Shown: positions 1-10,603, numbered from the stretch's first letter. The stretch: DNA of 64,000 nucleotides from Oegoconia quadripuncta (GCA_949316235.1 OX438748.1:22251575-22315574); one strand, 5' to 3'. Translations and numbers: made by a program. The notes: generated by a model from the letters alone, not told the origin.

Positions 1-53
1 AAATCTATTCAGCTACGTTAAAAGCTTTCTTTGAAACGACTGAACCGTATTCA

Positions 54-299
54 ACCGCCTGTATGGCTCAATGTAAACAACATAAGGTTTACAAATCGGA
101 GGTCGCGGGTTCGATCCCCAGCAAGGTACATGTTTAGTACTCGGTTTGGTTGGTGGTAGGGCATTTTAAAATTGTTCTGGTTGACAGAGATAAGATAGCC
201 AGTTCGGTCAGGTTTCCCGGTCAGTACGCTACCTTCGGCCTCATCTTCACTTAACATCTGGTGTGATTAAGGTCAAGTGCTACCCGTTGTGCATAAAAA
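54..299 (+). repeat. SINE-C copy 1, internally deleted
   Basis: tRNA-like head (tggctcaatg... with B-box GGTTCGATCCCC near 110) runs into the family's 3' module ending in caccc-gttgtgcataaaaaaa. The middle of the element, from about 170, is missing compared with the full copies at 13158, 43977 and 60388. A minus-strand reading frame here is only the SINE. Confidence 0.85.
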
Positions 300-560
300 A
301 ATTAAGGATTCGATATAAATATAAAAATTCCTTTTTGAAATCGTTTCACCCATTTTAGCGCTATAATGTCACAGATAGACATAGGCTTCTAACATATAAA
401 CCTCTCTTTGTATCTAAGGTACATAATAAATAAAACTATTTAATAAATTTCAGCTCATTACATACCAACCTTTTCTAAAACATCGTGGTCTTCTCTGCAA
501 TATAAAGCGCCTCCTTCACGCAACGCGAATTCGTCGCCTGTGAAGGAGAGAGACAGAATA

Positions 561-835
561 ATAAATAAATATCCTTAGACATACACACAGCGCCATCTAG
601 TTCCGCAGTAAGCAACTATAGGCTTGTGTTGTGGACACCAGATGGTTGATATACTACATAAATACATTATTTTTTGTAAATAAATAGGTACTTACTTATT
701 ATAAATGAAAACATACATAACTCGGGTACACATGTTCGTATTCATCATACAAACATATGCCCCTAGCGGGATTCGAACCCGCAACCTTTTGGTATAGTAG
801 TCAGAGATGTTAACCACTACACCAAACAGGTCGTC
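561..835 (-). repeat. SINE-A copy 1, near full length
   Basis: On the minus strand it starts with the tRNA-like head GACGACCTGTTTGGTGTAGT, has a B-box GGTTCGAATCCC, and ends in the family tail with CTAGATGGCGCTGTGTGTAT followed by an AAT-rich end at the left. Full-length copies are about 270 bp. Confidence 0.9.
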
Positions 836-1039
836 TCGATAGAGTATATTCCCTATAGATACTGAACATTTTCTTCTAATGGTCAAAAGGGGCCAATAAA
901 CGAGGTTATCAGAGCAAACAAACATAACACTGCTTAGTGGATGGCTGTCCATAACAGTCATCCGACGCCAACATGAATCGCGCATCGTAAGATTAAGCAG
1001 TCGTTTTTTTGATTTTGAACATTGATGTTTGAATACAGA

Positions 1040-1221
1040 TATCTAAATCTGCCGCCAAACATCAATGTTAATAGCACTGTTGTTCTGGTTGTCAGAGATA
1101 CGATAGCCAGTTCCCCAAATGAGATGAGGTTTCCGGGTCAGTACGCTACCACCTTCGGCCTCATCTTCACTTAACATCAGGTGTGATTAAAGCCAAGTGA
1201 TAGCCCATTGTGCATAAAAAA
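1040..1221 (+). repeat. SINE-C copy 2, 3' half only
   Basis: Shares the distal module of SINE-C (gttgtcagagata, ccgggtcagtacgc, cctcatcttcacttaacatcaggtgtgatt) and the terminal gtgcataaaaaa. The tRNA-like head is absent, so it is 5'-truncated. Confidence 0.85.
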
Positions 1222-1429
1222 TTTTGCAAATTACTTGCGTTGTTCTGTTGTAGGTATTGATCAAAGATATTTCCATAATTTATATATAGGTACACACTAT
1301 CCACATACACACTCTTCCACATACACACTCCTTCACATACACTCTTCTCTCTGTTATACAATTACTATATGGCGATGGCCCATTTGTGGTACAGATACAC
1401 ATGCAACTATATAAGTTGTAACAGTTGTA

Positions 1430-1670
1430 CTTAATATTTGTTTTTATTTTTATTACTGTGAAATAAGGCTATATTTCGTAAGAATAACACCAAGCTGAAA
1501 GATTGTTGCGTCGAATATTTTTGTATGTGTTTCTGTAACATGCAAATAAACGTTTTTCTATCTATCTATCCCAATTTCACTGAGTCCATTTCTCATTTTC
1601 ACATCTATTCATGTATGTGTTTGTCGCTAAATGGATCAGATAAACGATTCTTATTCTTAATTAGTCGCAG
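1430..1670 (+). mobile_element. Two LINE 3' ends, truncated
   Basis: First piece ends in aaataaacgtttttctatctatctatcc, a polyadenylation-like AAATAAA followed by a CTAT tail. The second (about 1608-1665) carries gtatgtgtttgtcgctaaatggatca-type sequence that recurs at 50025-50070 and, inverted, at 22200-22245. No coding part remains. Confidence 0.5.
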
Positions 1671-1972
1671 TCTATTTCCTTCTAATCCTCTCCGATACTT
1701 TCACCAGCTCTACAAAACGGTAGAAGAAGGCAATCCACCAGTTGGTTTTTCCAGATTGGCCAGTCTTTCAGAGCCCCCTAATGCATCCTACGTCAAATGG
1801 CTCTTTTCAGAGCCAAGTACCAGGAGTAGGTATTGGACCTTGTGTTCACATGCTCTAATTACTATCTTTATATCCTAGTAGCCGAATGAGAAACAAATCA
1901 GTGGACAAACTAAAGTTTAAATAACATAGTAATATACAACACTCTCTTGTGATTTATTTATGATCTACTTAC

Positions 1973-2103
1973 CGGGTATAAGTTGTCTTGCGCACGCGCT
2001 GCACCGAAAGCAGTCGATGTGATATATTTTGGTCTTCGCACGCATCACGAAGTCGTTTTTACTGAACGATGCACCACACTTATCGCATTTTGTGCCAAAT
2101 AAC
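1973..2103 (-). CDS. tup: Islet/tailup LIM-homeodomain factor, LIM2 exon (partial gene)
   Basis: A 131-bp internal exon on the minus strand. The acceptor is TTTGTTTCAG before 2103 and the donor is G|GTAAGT after 1973. It completes an arginine codon with the upstream exon, then encodes 43 residues and one base of the next codon. The peptide begins [10 protein letters not shown] and ends [13 protein letters not shown]. It shows the LIM2 ligands Cys-x2-Cys, 18 residues, His-x2-Cys-x2-Cys-x2-Cys; the last ligands are on the next exon, outside the window. The segment [19 protein letters not shown] is characteristic of Islet proteins. Islet/tailup factors bind LIM cofactors through these domains and specify motor neurons, heart and dorsal tissue. 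Exon phase and identity match the LIM1 exon at 16119-16308, 14 kb upstream. The symbol follows the insect orthologue; paralogue assignment is inferred from the LIM sequences alone. Confidence 0.95.
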
Positions 2104-2439
2104 CTGAAACAAAGTATTCACATCTCAGTGGTAAAGCTCTATGATGGCTTAGAGTTCTAAGAAGAAGGTTCTTTACTGAGCAAGACACTGGAGAAGTAGG
2201 GCACGTCGACAGGGATTGAATGAAACCCATCGTAGTTTATATTGAGCCACGGAGGCGGTTAAAACGGCTGGTGATTCGTAGGAAGAATTTAAGCATTCAC
2301 GGGGCACTGCTCTCTGAGCTAACATATGCTTAACACAGGGCTCAGTGATATAAGAAGGTGCAGATGCCTACTCGCAGAGGAAACGGACTTTTCCTAATGG
2401 AATAAAATCTAATTGGACCATGGCTCCCGACTGTCATGC

Positions 2440-2810
2440 TCGCGTCACCATGTTCCGTTTTAGAATTACTCGTGGCGCAGTCAGATTCGCTTTTCGTTAT
2501 CGATTAGTGAAGTTATGTTTGGCGCAGTCAGTCCTTGGATGGGTGACAGCTAGTGGCATTTTAATACGAGTGTTTCCGGGCTTCGAAGGATCCGTGAAAT
2601 AGTCGGTCCTGGTTGTTTCAATTGAGCCAAGTCGGTGAGCCTTAACTTCCGCCGCTTAAAACACTGTCTGTCGGGTGACTACTAGCCTGACACAAATTTA
2701 CCAATCTCATGATGATGATTATGGCTCATGCCCTCTCCCAGTGAGAGGAGGCTGGGCCCCAACAATCCCACCTCCACACTCCTCCCACTGTAACTCCTAT
2801 AATCTAGGAT
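2440..2810 (+). repeat. 5S rRNA-derived SINE, copy 1
   Basis: The segment 2495-2570 resembles the 3' two-thirds of 5S rRNA: cgattagtgaagtta, then ggcgcagtcagtccttggat and gggtgac, matching the 5S pol III internal control region layout. After it comes a body (cctggttgtttcaattgag, cttaaaacactgtctgtc) that recurs, inverted, at 7305-7480. That makes it a dispersed SINE3-type retroposon and not a 5S gene. Known SINE3 elements have 5S-derived pol III promoters; the family assignment here is mine. Confidence 0.7.
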
Positions 2811-3439
2811 CGACAGTGGTACTCGACACGGCGCCTACTGAAGGTAGACGGTGCCCTACGTGACTCTATTGCTACCTTGGACCCCAGGCTAATTAAAGAA
2901 AGAAATAGGGTGTGTAAGTAAGAAAAAGGTTTCCCACTTCCCCCCTTGGCAAATGGGAGTGTAGCCAATGAAATGCGACATGGCACTAGGGCCATCCCTA
3001 TGGGGAAGGATGGCGAGTGAAGCTCGGCCTCCTGCTTTCGTATACACCACGGACTGCGCCTAGATGCAGAGTGCGTGGCGGTAGCAGAAGGCACGTGTAA
3101 GACTGTTGATGATTTACTGGTTTACTACACATTAATACGTAATGTATCGAACCCGGAACTGTTCTATAGTTACAAAGTGTGTTGGGAAGGATGATTCAAG
3201 ATGCCTACAACAAAAATGTTATTTACTCTATGATTAGATCGCTAACATTGATTTGTTTGATAACCAAATTGATAAGTGATAAAGATCACTATTATTATCA
3301 CTTTATCAATAAAACTCAATCAATCTGTCATTATTAATTAAATAGTACAACATAACAAAAGGATTATTTAATCTATGGTGCTTATTGTAAAATTGTTTTT
3401 TTTTTAAGTGCTAAAATTAGAATGTAAAGATAGATTAAT
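2811..3439. other. No gene; unassigned
   Basis: Contains a GC-richer part (2890-3080) with no recognised domain and an AT-rich part (3200-3400) with short inverted matches around ttgataagtgataaagatcac. I see no gene here. Confidence 0.5.
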
Positions 3440-3770
3440 GAAATGCGGCTGAACAAGCTCAAAGTATCAAGCGCCGTAAATATGCGTCAACCTCTATAAA
3501 CCACGAGTTTGTAGCACTTGCAGTGGAGACTTTGGGCCCGTGGTCTTCTGACACGAAACAATTTGTAAAGGTCCACGCCTCTGGAGATCTGAGAGCTGGT
3601 GCCTACTTTGCTCAGCAGCTGAGCTTATGCAATCAGCGGGGCAATAGCGCTAGCGTACTATATAGGCACTATGCCTCACGGAAGCGAGTTGGACGGCGTA
3701 TTTTTTCTACAAGATATAATTTTTACTTGTGTTTTATAAATTTGTTGTTTCATGTACATACTTAATAAAT
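3440..3770 (+). pseudogene. LINE reverse transcriptase C-terminal remnant
   Basis: The plus-strand translation reads EFVALAVETLGPWSSDTKQF followed by a segment with GDLRAGAYFAQQLSLC and QRGNSASVL. This matches a C-terminal block I recall from insect and fish non-LTR reverse transcriptase ORFs (VETLGPW...GD.RAG..L.QR...A.QRGNA.S). An open frame runs from 3523 to 3765, but the match begins upstream and no start or upstream RT domain is present. It is a 5'-truncated relic in the islet intron, in the opposite sense to the gene. Confidence 0.6.
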
Positions 3771-4137
3771 TTTATTAATATCATTGAAATTAAGTAATTA
3801 TCTCTGCTTTGAACTAGTTGAAAAGGGATAGATAAAACCATGTTCTAGCGTTGAGAAAGGGACTCAGACTTGAGAGTCACCCTTATGTCACGCGTCACTA
3901 AGGTGGAGTTGTCTGGTCCAGACAGTTATCATAAACTCAATATAACATTTTTATATTATTTTTTATCCATGATACAGAGATTTTTATCCATGAGAAAACA
4001 ATTTATTATATCACCTAGTTACATAAACCAAACCAACTGTGTTAAAAACTAAATAGGTACCTATCATCGAAACGGCTTAACCGATTTTCATTAAACATGG
4101 CTAAGAACCTATCGCCGAGCTTAAATATAAAATGCGA
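3771..4137. other. No gene; AT-rich spacer
   Basis: AT-rich sequence with no recognised coding potential or repeat boundary. Confidence 0.5.
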
Positions 4138-4303
4138 CCGCCTCCGTGGCTCAATGTAAACAACATTGGGTTTACGATTCGGGGGTCGCGGGTTCGATCT
4201 CCAGCAGGATACATGTTTAAGTACTAGGTTTGGTTGGTGGTAGGGCATTTTAAATGTCCGCCTGGCTAGCTATCACCATCTTATCTAAATCTGCCGCCAA
4301 GCA
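4138..4303 (+). repeat. SINE-C copy 3a, head half
   Basis: Begins gcctccgtggctcaatgtaa with B-box ggttcgatctcc and continues to the ctgccgccaagcag module, where it breaks off and meets an inverted copy. Confidence 0.88.
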
Positions 4304-4471
4304 GTGGAAACGTACTGACCCGGAAACCCCAACACATTTGGGGGACTGGCTATCTTATCTCTGACAACCGGAACACAACAATGCTATTAACATTGCTGTT
4401 TGGCGGCAGATTTAGATAAGATGGTGGTAGCTAGCCAGGCGGACATTTAAAATGCCCTACCACCAACCACC
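4304..4471 (-). repeat. SINE-C copy 3b, inverted middle half
   Basis: Minus-strand SINE-C from the cgtactgacccggaaacccc module to the ggtggtagggc module, without its tRNA head. Its right half pairs with 4230-4302 of copy 3a, giving an inverted repeat of about 70 bp with a spacer of about 90 bp. Confidence 0.85.
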
Positions 4472-4750
4472 AATAATAATAATAAATAAATATCTTTGGA
4501 CATACACACAATGCCGTCTAGTTCCACATTAAGCAACTATAGGCTTGTGTTATGGATACCAGATGGTATATCCTACATAAATATCAAATTTTTTTTTGTA
4601 AGTAAATACTTATTATAAATGAAAACATCCATAACTCGGGTACACATGTCCGTATTCATCATACAATACATATACCCCTAGCGGGATTCGAACCCGCGAC
4701 CTTTTGGTATAGTGGTCAGAGTTTCTAACCACTACAACAAACAGGTCGTC
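4472..4750 (-). repeat. SINE-A copy 2, near full length
   Basis: Head GACGACCTGTTTGTTGTAGT at the right end (minus strand), B-box GGTTCGAATCCC, family tail near 4495-4570 and an AAT-rich terminus abutting SINE-C copy 3b. Confidence 0.9.
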
Positions 4751-5774
4751 AAATGACAGCCTGCACTCTGGTTCAGCTTTTAATATAAAAAAAACGAGCT
4801 CAAATCGAACACGCGTTACTGAGATACGTCCAGATAAAGACTGAACACACACATAATACCTGTCGTTTTTCGTCGAGGGTTAAAAACACTAAACCGCTTC
4901 TATTTTGGCGGCAAAACACCAAATCCATTCATCAAAACAACTGCAAACCCTAAAAAGCCTCAACGCTACGACTGTACATATAAAATACCCCCTAGGGGTC
5001 ATCGACCGTCACTTAGCGGAATGAAACACCGTGCCCCCCACCCCTCGCCCCAGCAATCTCGCTAAAAGCATGGCCTATAGAGTTAGATATGAAGGTATGA
5101 GGGTAAGTGTAGATAAGTAGGTAGGGTTGCATTCACGGTAAGGTAGGTAGAAGGAAATTTATATTAAGCATGGAAAATTCAGATTCGACGGAAGAAATAG
5201 AATAATCTCAAGTATCATTCTATAAGTTTTTCTCAGTCTTGGGATAGTTTTAAAATTTAATTTAAGCATGGAAAATTCAGATTTAACTTTTTAACTAGGT
5301 ATAGGATGTTAATGAAACTTCAGTACCATTTATAGGCAGCAGTAAACAATAACGTTTCAAGTTAGTCTTTGGAGCGCTTATTGGAAGTGCTAGGACCAAT
5401 TAAAGCATATTTCTATTTACTAAAATAACTTCAAAACGGTGCATTATTGTGGATTCTTTCGTTGCGTAACAAATTATAACTAATTAGCCAGATGTCCTGT
5501 ACAAAAATTATAATCATCCGTTCAGTCAATCCCGAGATACAGCAATCGTGCAAACGTTACCGCAGCAGGATTTTAAATATCTTCGCAACCATAGCACATA
5601 CAAACATAAATTAAGTTGTAACATTTATTTCAAATTCATATCTAATTTTTAAGATAACATTTATTTCAACAAACCCGCGAAAAGAAAAGGTCTGGCTGCG
5701 ATAACGTTACTCCAGCCGGAAGTGTTTTTATTAAATAATTAAAAAACCCTTAAACTAAAAAATAAAAATAAAAA
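4751..5774. other. No gene; AT-rich with a short direct repeat
   Basis: No coding region recognised. A 20-bp direct repeat, ttaagcatggaaaattcaga, occurs near 5164 and again near 5263, about 100 bp apart. The end (5560-5774) is A-rich and leads into a LINE 3' end. Confidence 0.5.
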
Positions 5775-5928
5775 AAAAATAAAAAAAAAAAGTCCTTATA
5801 CCCAAAGGTTGCCTTTAGTGATAAGGTCGCCAAATTGTACATTCTATTCTTACTACTTTTCTGAAACTGTATTTTCTTATCTGTTGTGCAATAAAGTGTA
5901 TTTGTATTGTATTGTATTGTATTGTAAA
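5775..5928 (+). mobile_element. LINE 3' end with TGTAT tail
   Basis: Sequence ataaggtcgccaaattgtac then caataaagtgtatttgtatt, ending in a (TGTAT)n tail. The same 3' UTR is present inverted at 19533-19690, and related ends occur at 51480 (inverted) and 59660-59800. No coding part remains. Confidence 0.7.
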
Positions 5929-6098
5929 AAACTATGACTTTACCAAATTTAAAAATGTTCTAACCAATACAGAAGCTGCATATCTAATTATCTATTGCAC
6001 TTGGAAGACGATTTTCGACATTTTCTGGCTGGGGTAACGCACACGCCGAATTCAGCCGAAAATTGGTAGACTTTCATACTAAATGTGGTTTCACAATG

Positions 6099-6478
6099 GT
6101 TTTTTTTTTTTTTTTTTTTATATGAGAGGGCGGCAAACGAGCATGCGGCCGCCCATGGACACCCGCAACACCAAAAGGGTCACAGATGCGTTGCCGGCCT
6201 TTGAGGAAGGTGTCCACCCCAGAATAAGATAGGGCAGCCTGAGCGATGAGGGATTCTCCAGCACTAATAGTGCTGGTACCCTCCTGGGGTACTAACTCTT
6301 TAAATACCGCTACCATTCTGGAGAGAGACTGGAAGGTGGGCCTCCGGCGCCCTCGCTCACCGGACGAAGCGCAGTGGCAAAATGCCACTACTCAGACGTC
6401 GGTCTTCTGCGAGAGGGTGGTACTTCCCCGGTCGAGCCGGCCCATTCATGCTGCAAGCTAATAGCTTACAGCGTGGCT
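6099..6478 (-). mobile_element. LINE C-terminus and 3' end, truncated
   Basis: Poly-T at 6099-6119 is the poly-A tail of a minus-strand element. Upstream of it the minus strand encodes the LINE C-terminal block [20 protein letters not shown], here with a deletion relative to the copies at 9006 and 34368. The right part (6380-6478) is shared with the inverted copy at the right edge of the window. Confidence 0.7.
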
Positions 6479-6639
6479 CTACCACTACAAAATTCACCCT
6501 GTATGTTGAATTCATAAGCAATAATGGTGTCGATTCGGATGTACACCAACTAAACTAAACTAAAAGCAGTTTTAAATTAAAGTTAAATTTGTCCAAACAT
6601 GACGGTGCTGCGCGTGGTTGCGTTGTCTCGCTCAAGGAG

Positions 6640-6788
6640 TCCACGGAAGACCAGCGTCGTGTTATCTAACTGGTACATTAGGTAGATGCCTTTTCGGTGC
6701 CTCATTATATATATGTATATTTTGCTAGAATTTAAGATTATTGTTTAGTTGACGATATGTGACACCGAATAAATACTTTTTCTTTCTT
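6640..6788 (+). mobile_element. LINE 3' end with AATAAA
   Basis: Ends in gacaccgaataaatactttttctttcttttt, an AATAAA signal followed by a T/C-rich tail. It lies inside the DNA transposon at 6522-7237. Confidence 0.45.
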
Positions 6789-6794
6789 TTTTTT

Positions 6795-7092
6795 TTTTTA
6801 TTTAATGCACAACGGTGTTACGTGAAGATAAGACCGAAGGTGGTAGCGTACTGACCCGGAAACCCCAACACATTTGGGGGACTGGCTATCTTATCTCTGA
6901 CAACCGGAACACAACAATGCTATTAACATTGTTGTTTGGTGGCAGATTTAGATAAGATGGTGGTAGCTAGCCAGGCGGACATTTAAAATGCCCTACCACC
7001 AACCAAACCGAGTACCTACTTAAACATGTACCCCGCTGGGGATCGAACCCGCGACCTCCGAATCGTAAACCCAATGTTGTTTACATTGAGCC
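6795..7092 (-). repeat. SINE-C copy 4
   Basis: Minus-strand copy with poly-T (its A tail) at the left and the tRNA-like head ending at ttacattgagcc. It is followed directly by a (TTTC)n run at 7091-7115. Confidence 0.88.
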
Positions 7093-7304
7093 TTTCTTTC
7101 TTTCTTTCTTTCTTTTAAAGTAGTACTGTCTCTTTCTCCCTGGAATTATGTATTCCAGAGTACGATGCGACGGCACCATTCCAAAACTGGTTTTAATTTA
7201 GTTTAGTTTAGTTTTGTTGGTGTACATCCGAATCGACAGTATTGAATACCTACACCACGTGAAGTAGTTGCTTGATCGATATCCACATAAACAAGTATCA
7301 TCAC

Positions 7305-7775
7305 TATCAACAACCTTACACATTCCCACTGTTGGGGCCCCTCTCACTGGGGTGGTCATAATCCTAAACGAGGCCCATTTGTGTCTGACTGGTGGCCACC
7401 TGACAGTCAGTGTTTTAAGCCGCAAGGACCACCAATTTGGCTTGACAACTGCCTGCAACTGAAAACAACCGGGACCCCCGTTTCCGGGTCCGTTTAACGT
7501 GCCCCCTAGGGGGGGGGGGGGGGGACGACGACCTGGAGCCGCGTTCCCAACTGAGGAAAGTAGCCGGGGGGGTTTAGTGGGTAGGACCCCTGCTGTTCTT
7601 GGAGCGGGGAAAAAAAAGCTACCGATTTAGGAAACACTCGTATTAAAATGCCACTAACAGTTACCCATTCAAAAACTGACCGCGCCAGATATTGCTTAAC
7701 TTCGCTAATCGAAAACGAATAGCGAATCCGACTGCGCCACGAGTAATTCTTGAACATAGCGAGCATAACTGTCTG
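7305..7775 (-). repeat. 5S rRNA-derived SINE, copy 2, split by an insertion
   Basis: The 5S-like part on the minus strand (7640-7760) reads cgattagcgaagttaagcaa then ggcgcggtcagt. The body shared with copy 1 lies at 7305-7480. Between them, 7481-7625 is an R1-type LINE tail. It preserves the 5S motif better than copy 1. Confidence 0.7.
7481..7625 (+). mobile_element. R1-clade LINE 3' tail, fragment
   Basis: G-run (7510-7525), gacgacctggagccgcg, gtttagtgggtaggacc and a closing A-run (aaaaaaaa at 7610). It resembles the ends at 30840-30980 and 31790-31942. It splits the 5S-SINE. Confidence 0.5.
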
Positions 7776-7832
7776 GGCTCACACTTCAATTAGAACAACA
7801 AACAACAATATTAATTATAGCATTAATAATTA

Positions 7833-7937
7833 TAGGTTGTCAGAGATTAGATAGCCAGTTCCCCAAATAAGATGGGGTTTCCGGGTCAGTACGCTACCAC
7901 CTTCGGCCTCATCTTCACTTAACATCAGGTGTGATTG
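7833..7937 (+). repeat. SINE-C copy 5, 3' fragment
   Basis: Only the gttgtcagagatt...cttaacatcaggtgtgatt module. It ends abruptly where a different repeat (gcagggatataggcc) begins. Confidence 0.8.
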
Positions 7938-8190
7938 CAGGGATATAGGCCTTCCCTTATAAATGAGGGAGTATGGGCCATAGTCCGCCACGCCGGCCCA
8001 TTGCGGGTTGGGGACGTCACATGGCACTTAGAATTATTTCTCAGACATGTAGGCTTCCTCACCATGTTTTCCTTCGCCGTTTAAGAGCAGGCGAATAAAT
8101 GCACAAAAGTAAAAATTTAAAAGTTCATTGGTATATGGCCTGCCTGGGAATCGACCTCGTACCGCCCAAATTAGGAGACCGCGTCTTAAC
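7938..8190. mobile_element. Dispersed repeat with gcagggatataggcc motif (RTE-like?)
   Basis: Contains gcagggatataggccttccc, gggccatagtcc and ccgtttaagagcaggcgaataaatgcac. The same modules recur at 35790-36070 in a different order. The style is that of lepidopteran RTE-type LINE or composite repeat ends; orientation and class are uncertain. Confidence 0.5.
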
Positions 8191-8191
8191 C

Positions 8192-8757
8192 GACGACCGG
8201 TTGGTCCAGTGGATAGTGACCCTATCAGCGAAACCAAAGGTTGCGGGTTCGAATCCCGCGATGGGTAAATGTTTGTGTGATGAATACGAGCATTTATTCC
8301 CGAGTCATGGATGTATATATGAATATTTATGTATATTTATCCGTTATCTAGTATCCATAGCACAATTCAAATCCTTGCGAAACTACTCAATTAGTCACTA
8401 TTCCAAATTCACACATTCTTCATTCTTCAGGATTTTTTCCATCCATCCACATGCACACATGCTCACTCGCACACACGCATACACACACACTGACACAAAA
8501 ATACACCAAAATCAATTCGTTCATTCTCATACCTCCGTAGCTGAATATATGTATTTTTTTTAGTAATCTGTGGCTAATAGTGCTGGTGTTACAATAATAA
8601 CCATACTAGTTCGTAAATTAGTCTGTAAGATAAGTAACAGTTATTGTAATACTGTGTGTTAGTCTTATATAAATAAATTAAAAAAAAGAAAAGCTTTGCT
8701 TAGTTTGGGACTAGATGATTGGTGTAAGTGTCCGAAATATTTATTTAAGTATTTATT
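8192..8757 (+). repeat. SINE-B copy 1, interrupted
   Basis: Head gacgaccggttggtccagtg and B-box ggttcgaatccc at 8192-8365. The family tail (agctttgcttagtttgggac, tagatgattggtgtaag) resumes at 8691. The uninterrupted arrangement is seen at 21580-21812, so 8366-8690 is a later insertion. Confidence 0.88.
8366..8690 (+). mobile_element. Insertion within SINE-B copy 1
   Basis: About 325 bp absent from other SINE-B copies, ending in ttatataaataaattaaaaaaaag, an A-rich end that suggests a 5'-truncated LINE on the plus strand. It includes a CA-rich stretch near 8450-8500. No coding sequence identified. Confidence 0.6.
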
Positions 8758-9005
8758 TAACCGCTGAGCCACCGACGCTCCCGTAAAAATATACCTTCAC
8801 TCAATTTCACCGTCCACATATATTTTCCAGTATTTCCAGCTGACACGACCTGCGCCCCCGTAATTAGCGACATCGGATCCCATCCGCCGATCTCGTATTA
8901 CTATTTGATGTCGCGGCTATTTTCGCTTCGCTCACCGCCGCTACTGTTTACATAATATAGACTATTATAGCTTTGTAAATGTGTGAGAGACACACCACGG
9001 AGGTT

Positions 9006-9350
9006 TTTTTTTTTTATATGAGAGGGCGGCAAACGAGCATGCGGGTCACCTGATGGAAAGCAATCACCGCCGCCCATGGACAACCCGCAACACCAAAAGG
9101 GTCACAGATTCGTTGCCGGCCTTTGAGGAAGGTGTAGGCTCGTTTCTTGAAGGTTCCAATGTCGTACTCGTTCGGGAATACCGCTGCCGGAAGTCCGTTC
9201 CACAGGGTGGTCGTACGTGGTAAGAAGTTTCTTGAGAAACGTACAGTGGTAGACTTCCACTCATCCGGGTGATGTGAATGGAATTTTAATTTTCGGCGAG
9301 ACGTGTATCGGTTAAATTGAGCAGCGGGTATTATAGCTCGAACAGTTGTT
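9006..9350 (-). mobile_element. LINE C-terminus and 3' end
   Basis: Poly-T at 9006 marks the A tail. The minus strand encodes [20 protein letters not shown] followed by [11 protein letters not shown], a LINE C-terminal signature (W-N-x-L-P-x-x-V-F). It is closely similar to the copy at 34368-34700. Confidence 0.75.
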
Positions 9351-9673
9351 CAGAACACTCCCCATGAAATATGCGATAGAGAATGCAGAGGGACGCGACG
9401 TCTCTTCGCAACGCCACTTGTCAGATACTAGTCCAATGAACGAGGAGTTTAGCAGCATTACAATTTAGTCAGACTCGGCGGTGTTCTTATCACAATTTTT
9501 TTTTTGTTTAGGTATTTAAATCTATTGTTTTATTATGAATTCTATTCTGCATGCCAGTTCCTTGTAAAATGTGTGATACTTTATTTTATAATTAACAACC
9601 TTGTGTACCACATTTTTAGTAAATAAAGATTATTCAATTCTATCACAAAATTAGAAATACCCCTCAAGCAGCT
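9351..9673. other. No gene; AT-rich
   Basis: Includes agtaaataaagattattcaatt near 9620-9640, possibly the 3' end of another truncated retroposon. Nothing else recognised. Confidence 0.4.
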
Positions 9674-10222
9674 ACTGGTGTCGATTCGGTTGCACACGAA
9701 CTAAACTAAAACCAGATTTAGACTGGTGCTGTCACATTATATTGTTCCAGAGAGATTTTTTTTTTAGTTTTATTTTCTCCTCTAGGAGAAGGCAAAGCTA
9801 GCCCATAACAGCCATGTCTTATTTATCTTATTTCTTCAATTTTTAAGTCAGTCTCAGTCGAAACAAGTAATTCGTCGTATACTTGGGGTATACAGAGTCT
9901 AGTCACGGTCAAGTCATTCTTTAGTAATGTGGCAGAATGCTTTACAAAAGATTTGGCGGCTTCTTGTGGGAACCCGAAAGCTCCGTTACGCACTTTAATT
10001 GACACTTCCCTTCACTTGTACACCATCACTAACGTTTGCTGCACAATATTCTGCCATTATTAAGCATCAAAAGTCAGAATGCACAAATTATAAGAATTAT
10101 AAAGAAAAATGCTACTTCACTCGCCGAGTTCCCGCCAAAAAGCCTGTTCCAGAGAGAAATAGACAGACCTACTTTAAAATTGGTTTTAGTTTAGTTTGCG
10201 TACAACCGAATCGACACCATTA
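9674..10222. mobile_element. DNA transposon with TGGTGTCGATTCGG termini, copy 2
   Basis: Left end tggtgtcgattcggttgcac and right end (inverse) tggtgtcgattcggttgtac. Both are followed by an aactaaactaaaacca block and, further in, gttccagagag. The terminal inverted repeats extend about 40 bp and are patchily similar to 85 bp. No complete transposase frame; non-autonomous. The target duplication is not clear. Confidence 0.65.
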
Positions 10223-10410
10223 TCACATCACTTTTAAGGGAGTTATCCCGCACGGTTTTGCCATACAAATATTCAAGTCTAAATTAATCGAAATGAATAA
10301 ACCGGTTCTAATGAGACTTAGCTGATTTTTTTTATCCGACCGCCCAAGGAAGGAGGGTAATGTTTTTCGAGTGTATGTATGTATATAATAATAATAATAA
10401 ATAATAATAA

Positions 10411-10603
10411 TAATTCTTGATCTGAAACCATCTACGTACATACTTATGCAAAAAACCGCCATTTGAACACGGACAAACTGACTTACGATTTTAAAATAAA
10501 TAGGAATATACCATTTACTTGATTAATGCCCGTAAATGGTATGATAATACCAGCTCATGCTGAGAAAAAGAAATTGAAAATAGCAATAATAATAATAATA
10601 ATA
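10411..10603 (+). repeat. Repeat D copy 1 (retroposon 3' end with AAT tail)
   Basis: gatctgaaaccatctacgta, ttacgattttaaaataaata, ccatttact and gctgagaaaaagaaattgaa, ending in (AAT)n. A second copy lies at 59856-60080; this one lacks about 45 bp present there (after ccgccatttt). Confidence 0.75.

Larger units (their letters stand above)
6522..7237. mobile_element. DNA transposon with TGGTGTCGATTCGG termini, copy 1
   Basis: Left end tggtgtcgattcggatgtac, followed by an aactaaactaaacta stretch; the right end is its inverse (ttggtgtacatccgaatcga). The terminal inverted repeats are about 50 bp. A second copy at 9674-10222 has the same ends. No transposase frame is visible. It contains an inserted LINE end and SINE-C copy 4. 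Superfamily unknown. Confidence 0.65.

Noticed and set aside
1..1972. Islet homeobox or LIM2-completing exon
   Set aside because: Looked for continuation after LIPG (Asp-Glu-Phe-Ala-Leu type sequence) and homeodomain signatures on the minus strand; none found, so these exons should lie left of the window.
7640..7760. 5S rRNA gene
   Set aside because: Only the internal part is 5S-like, similarity is partial, and the flanks recur in other copies; it is a SINE.
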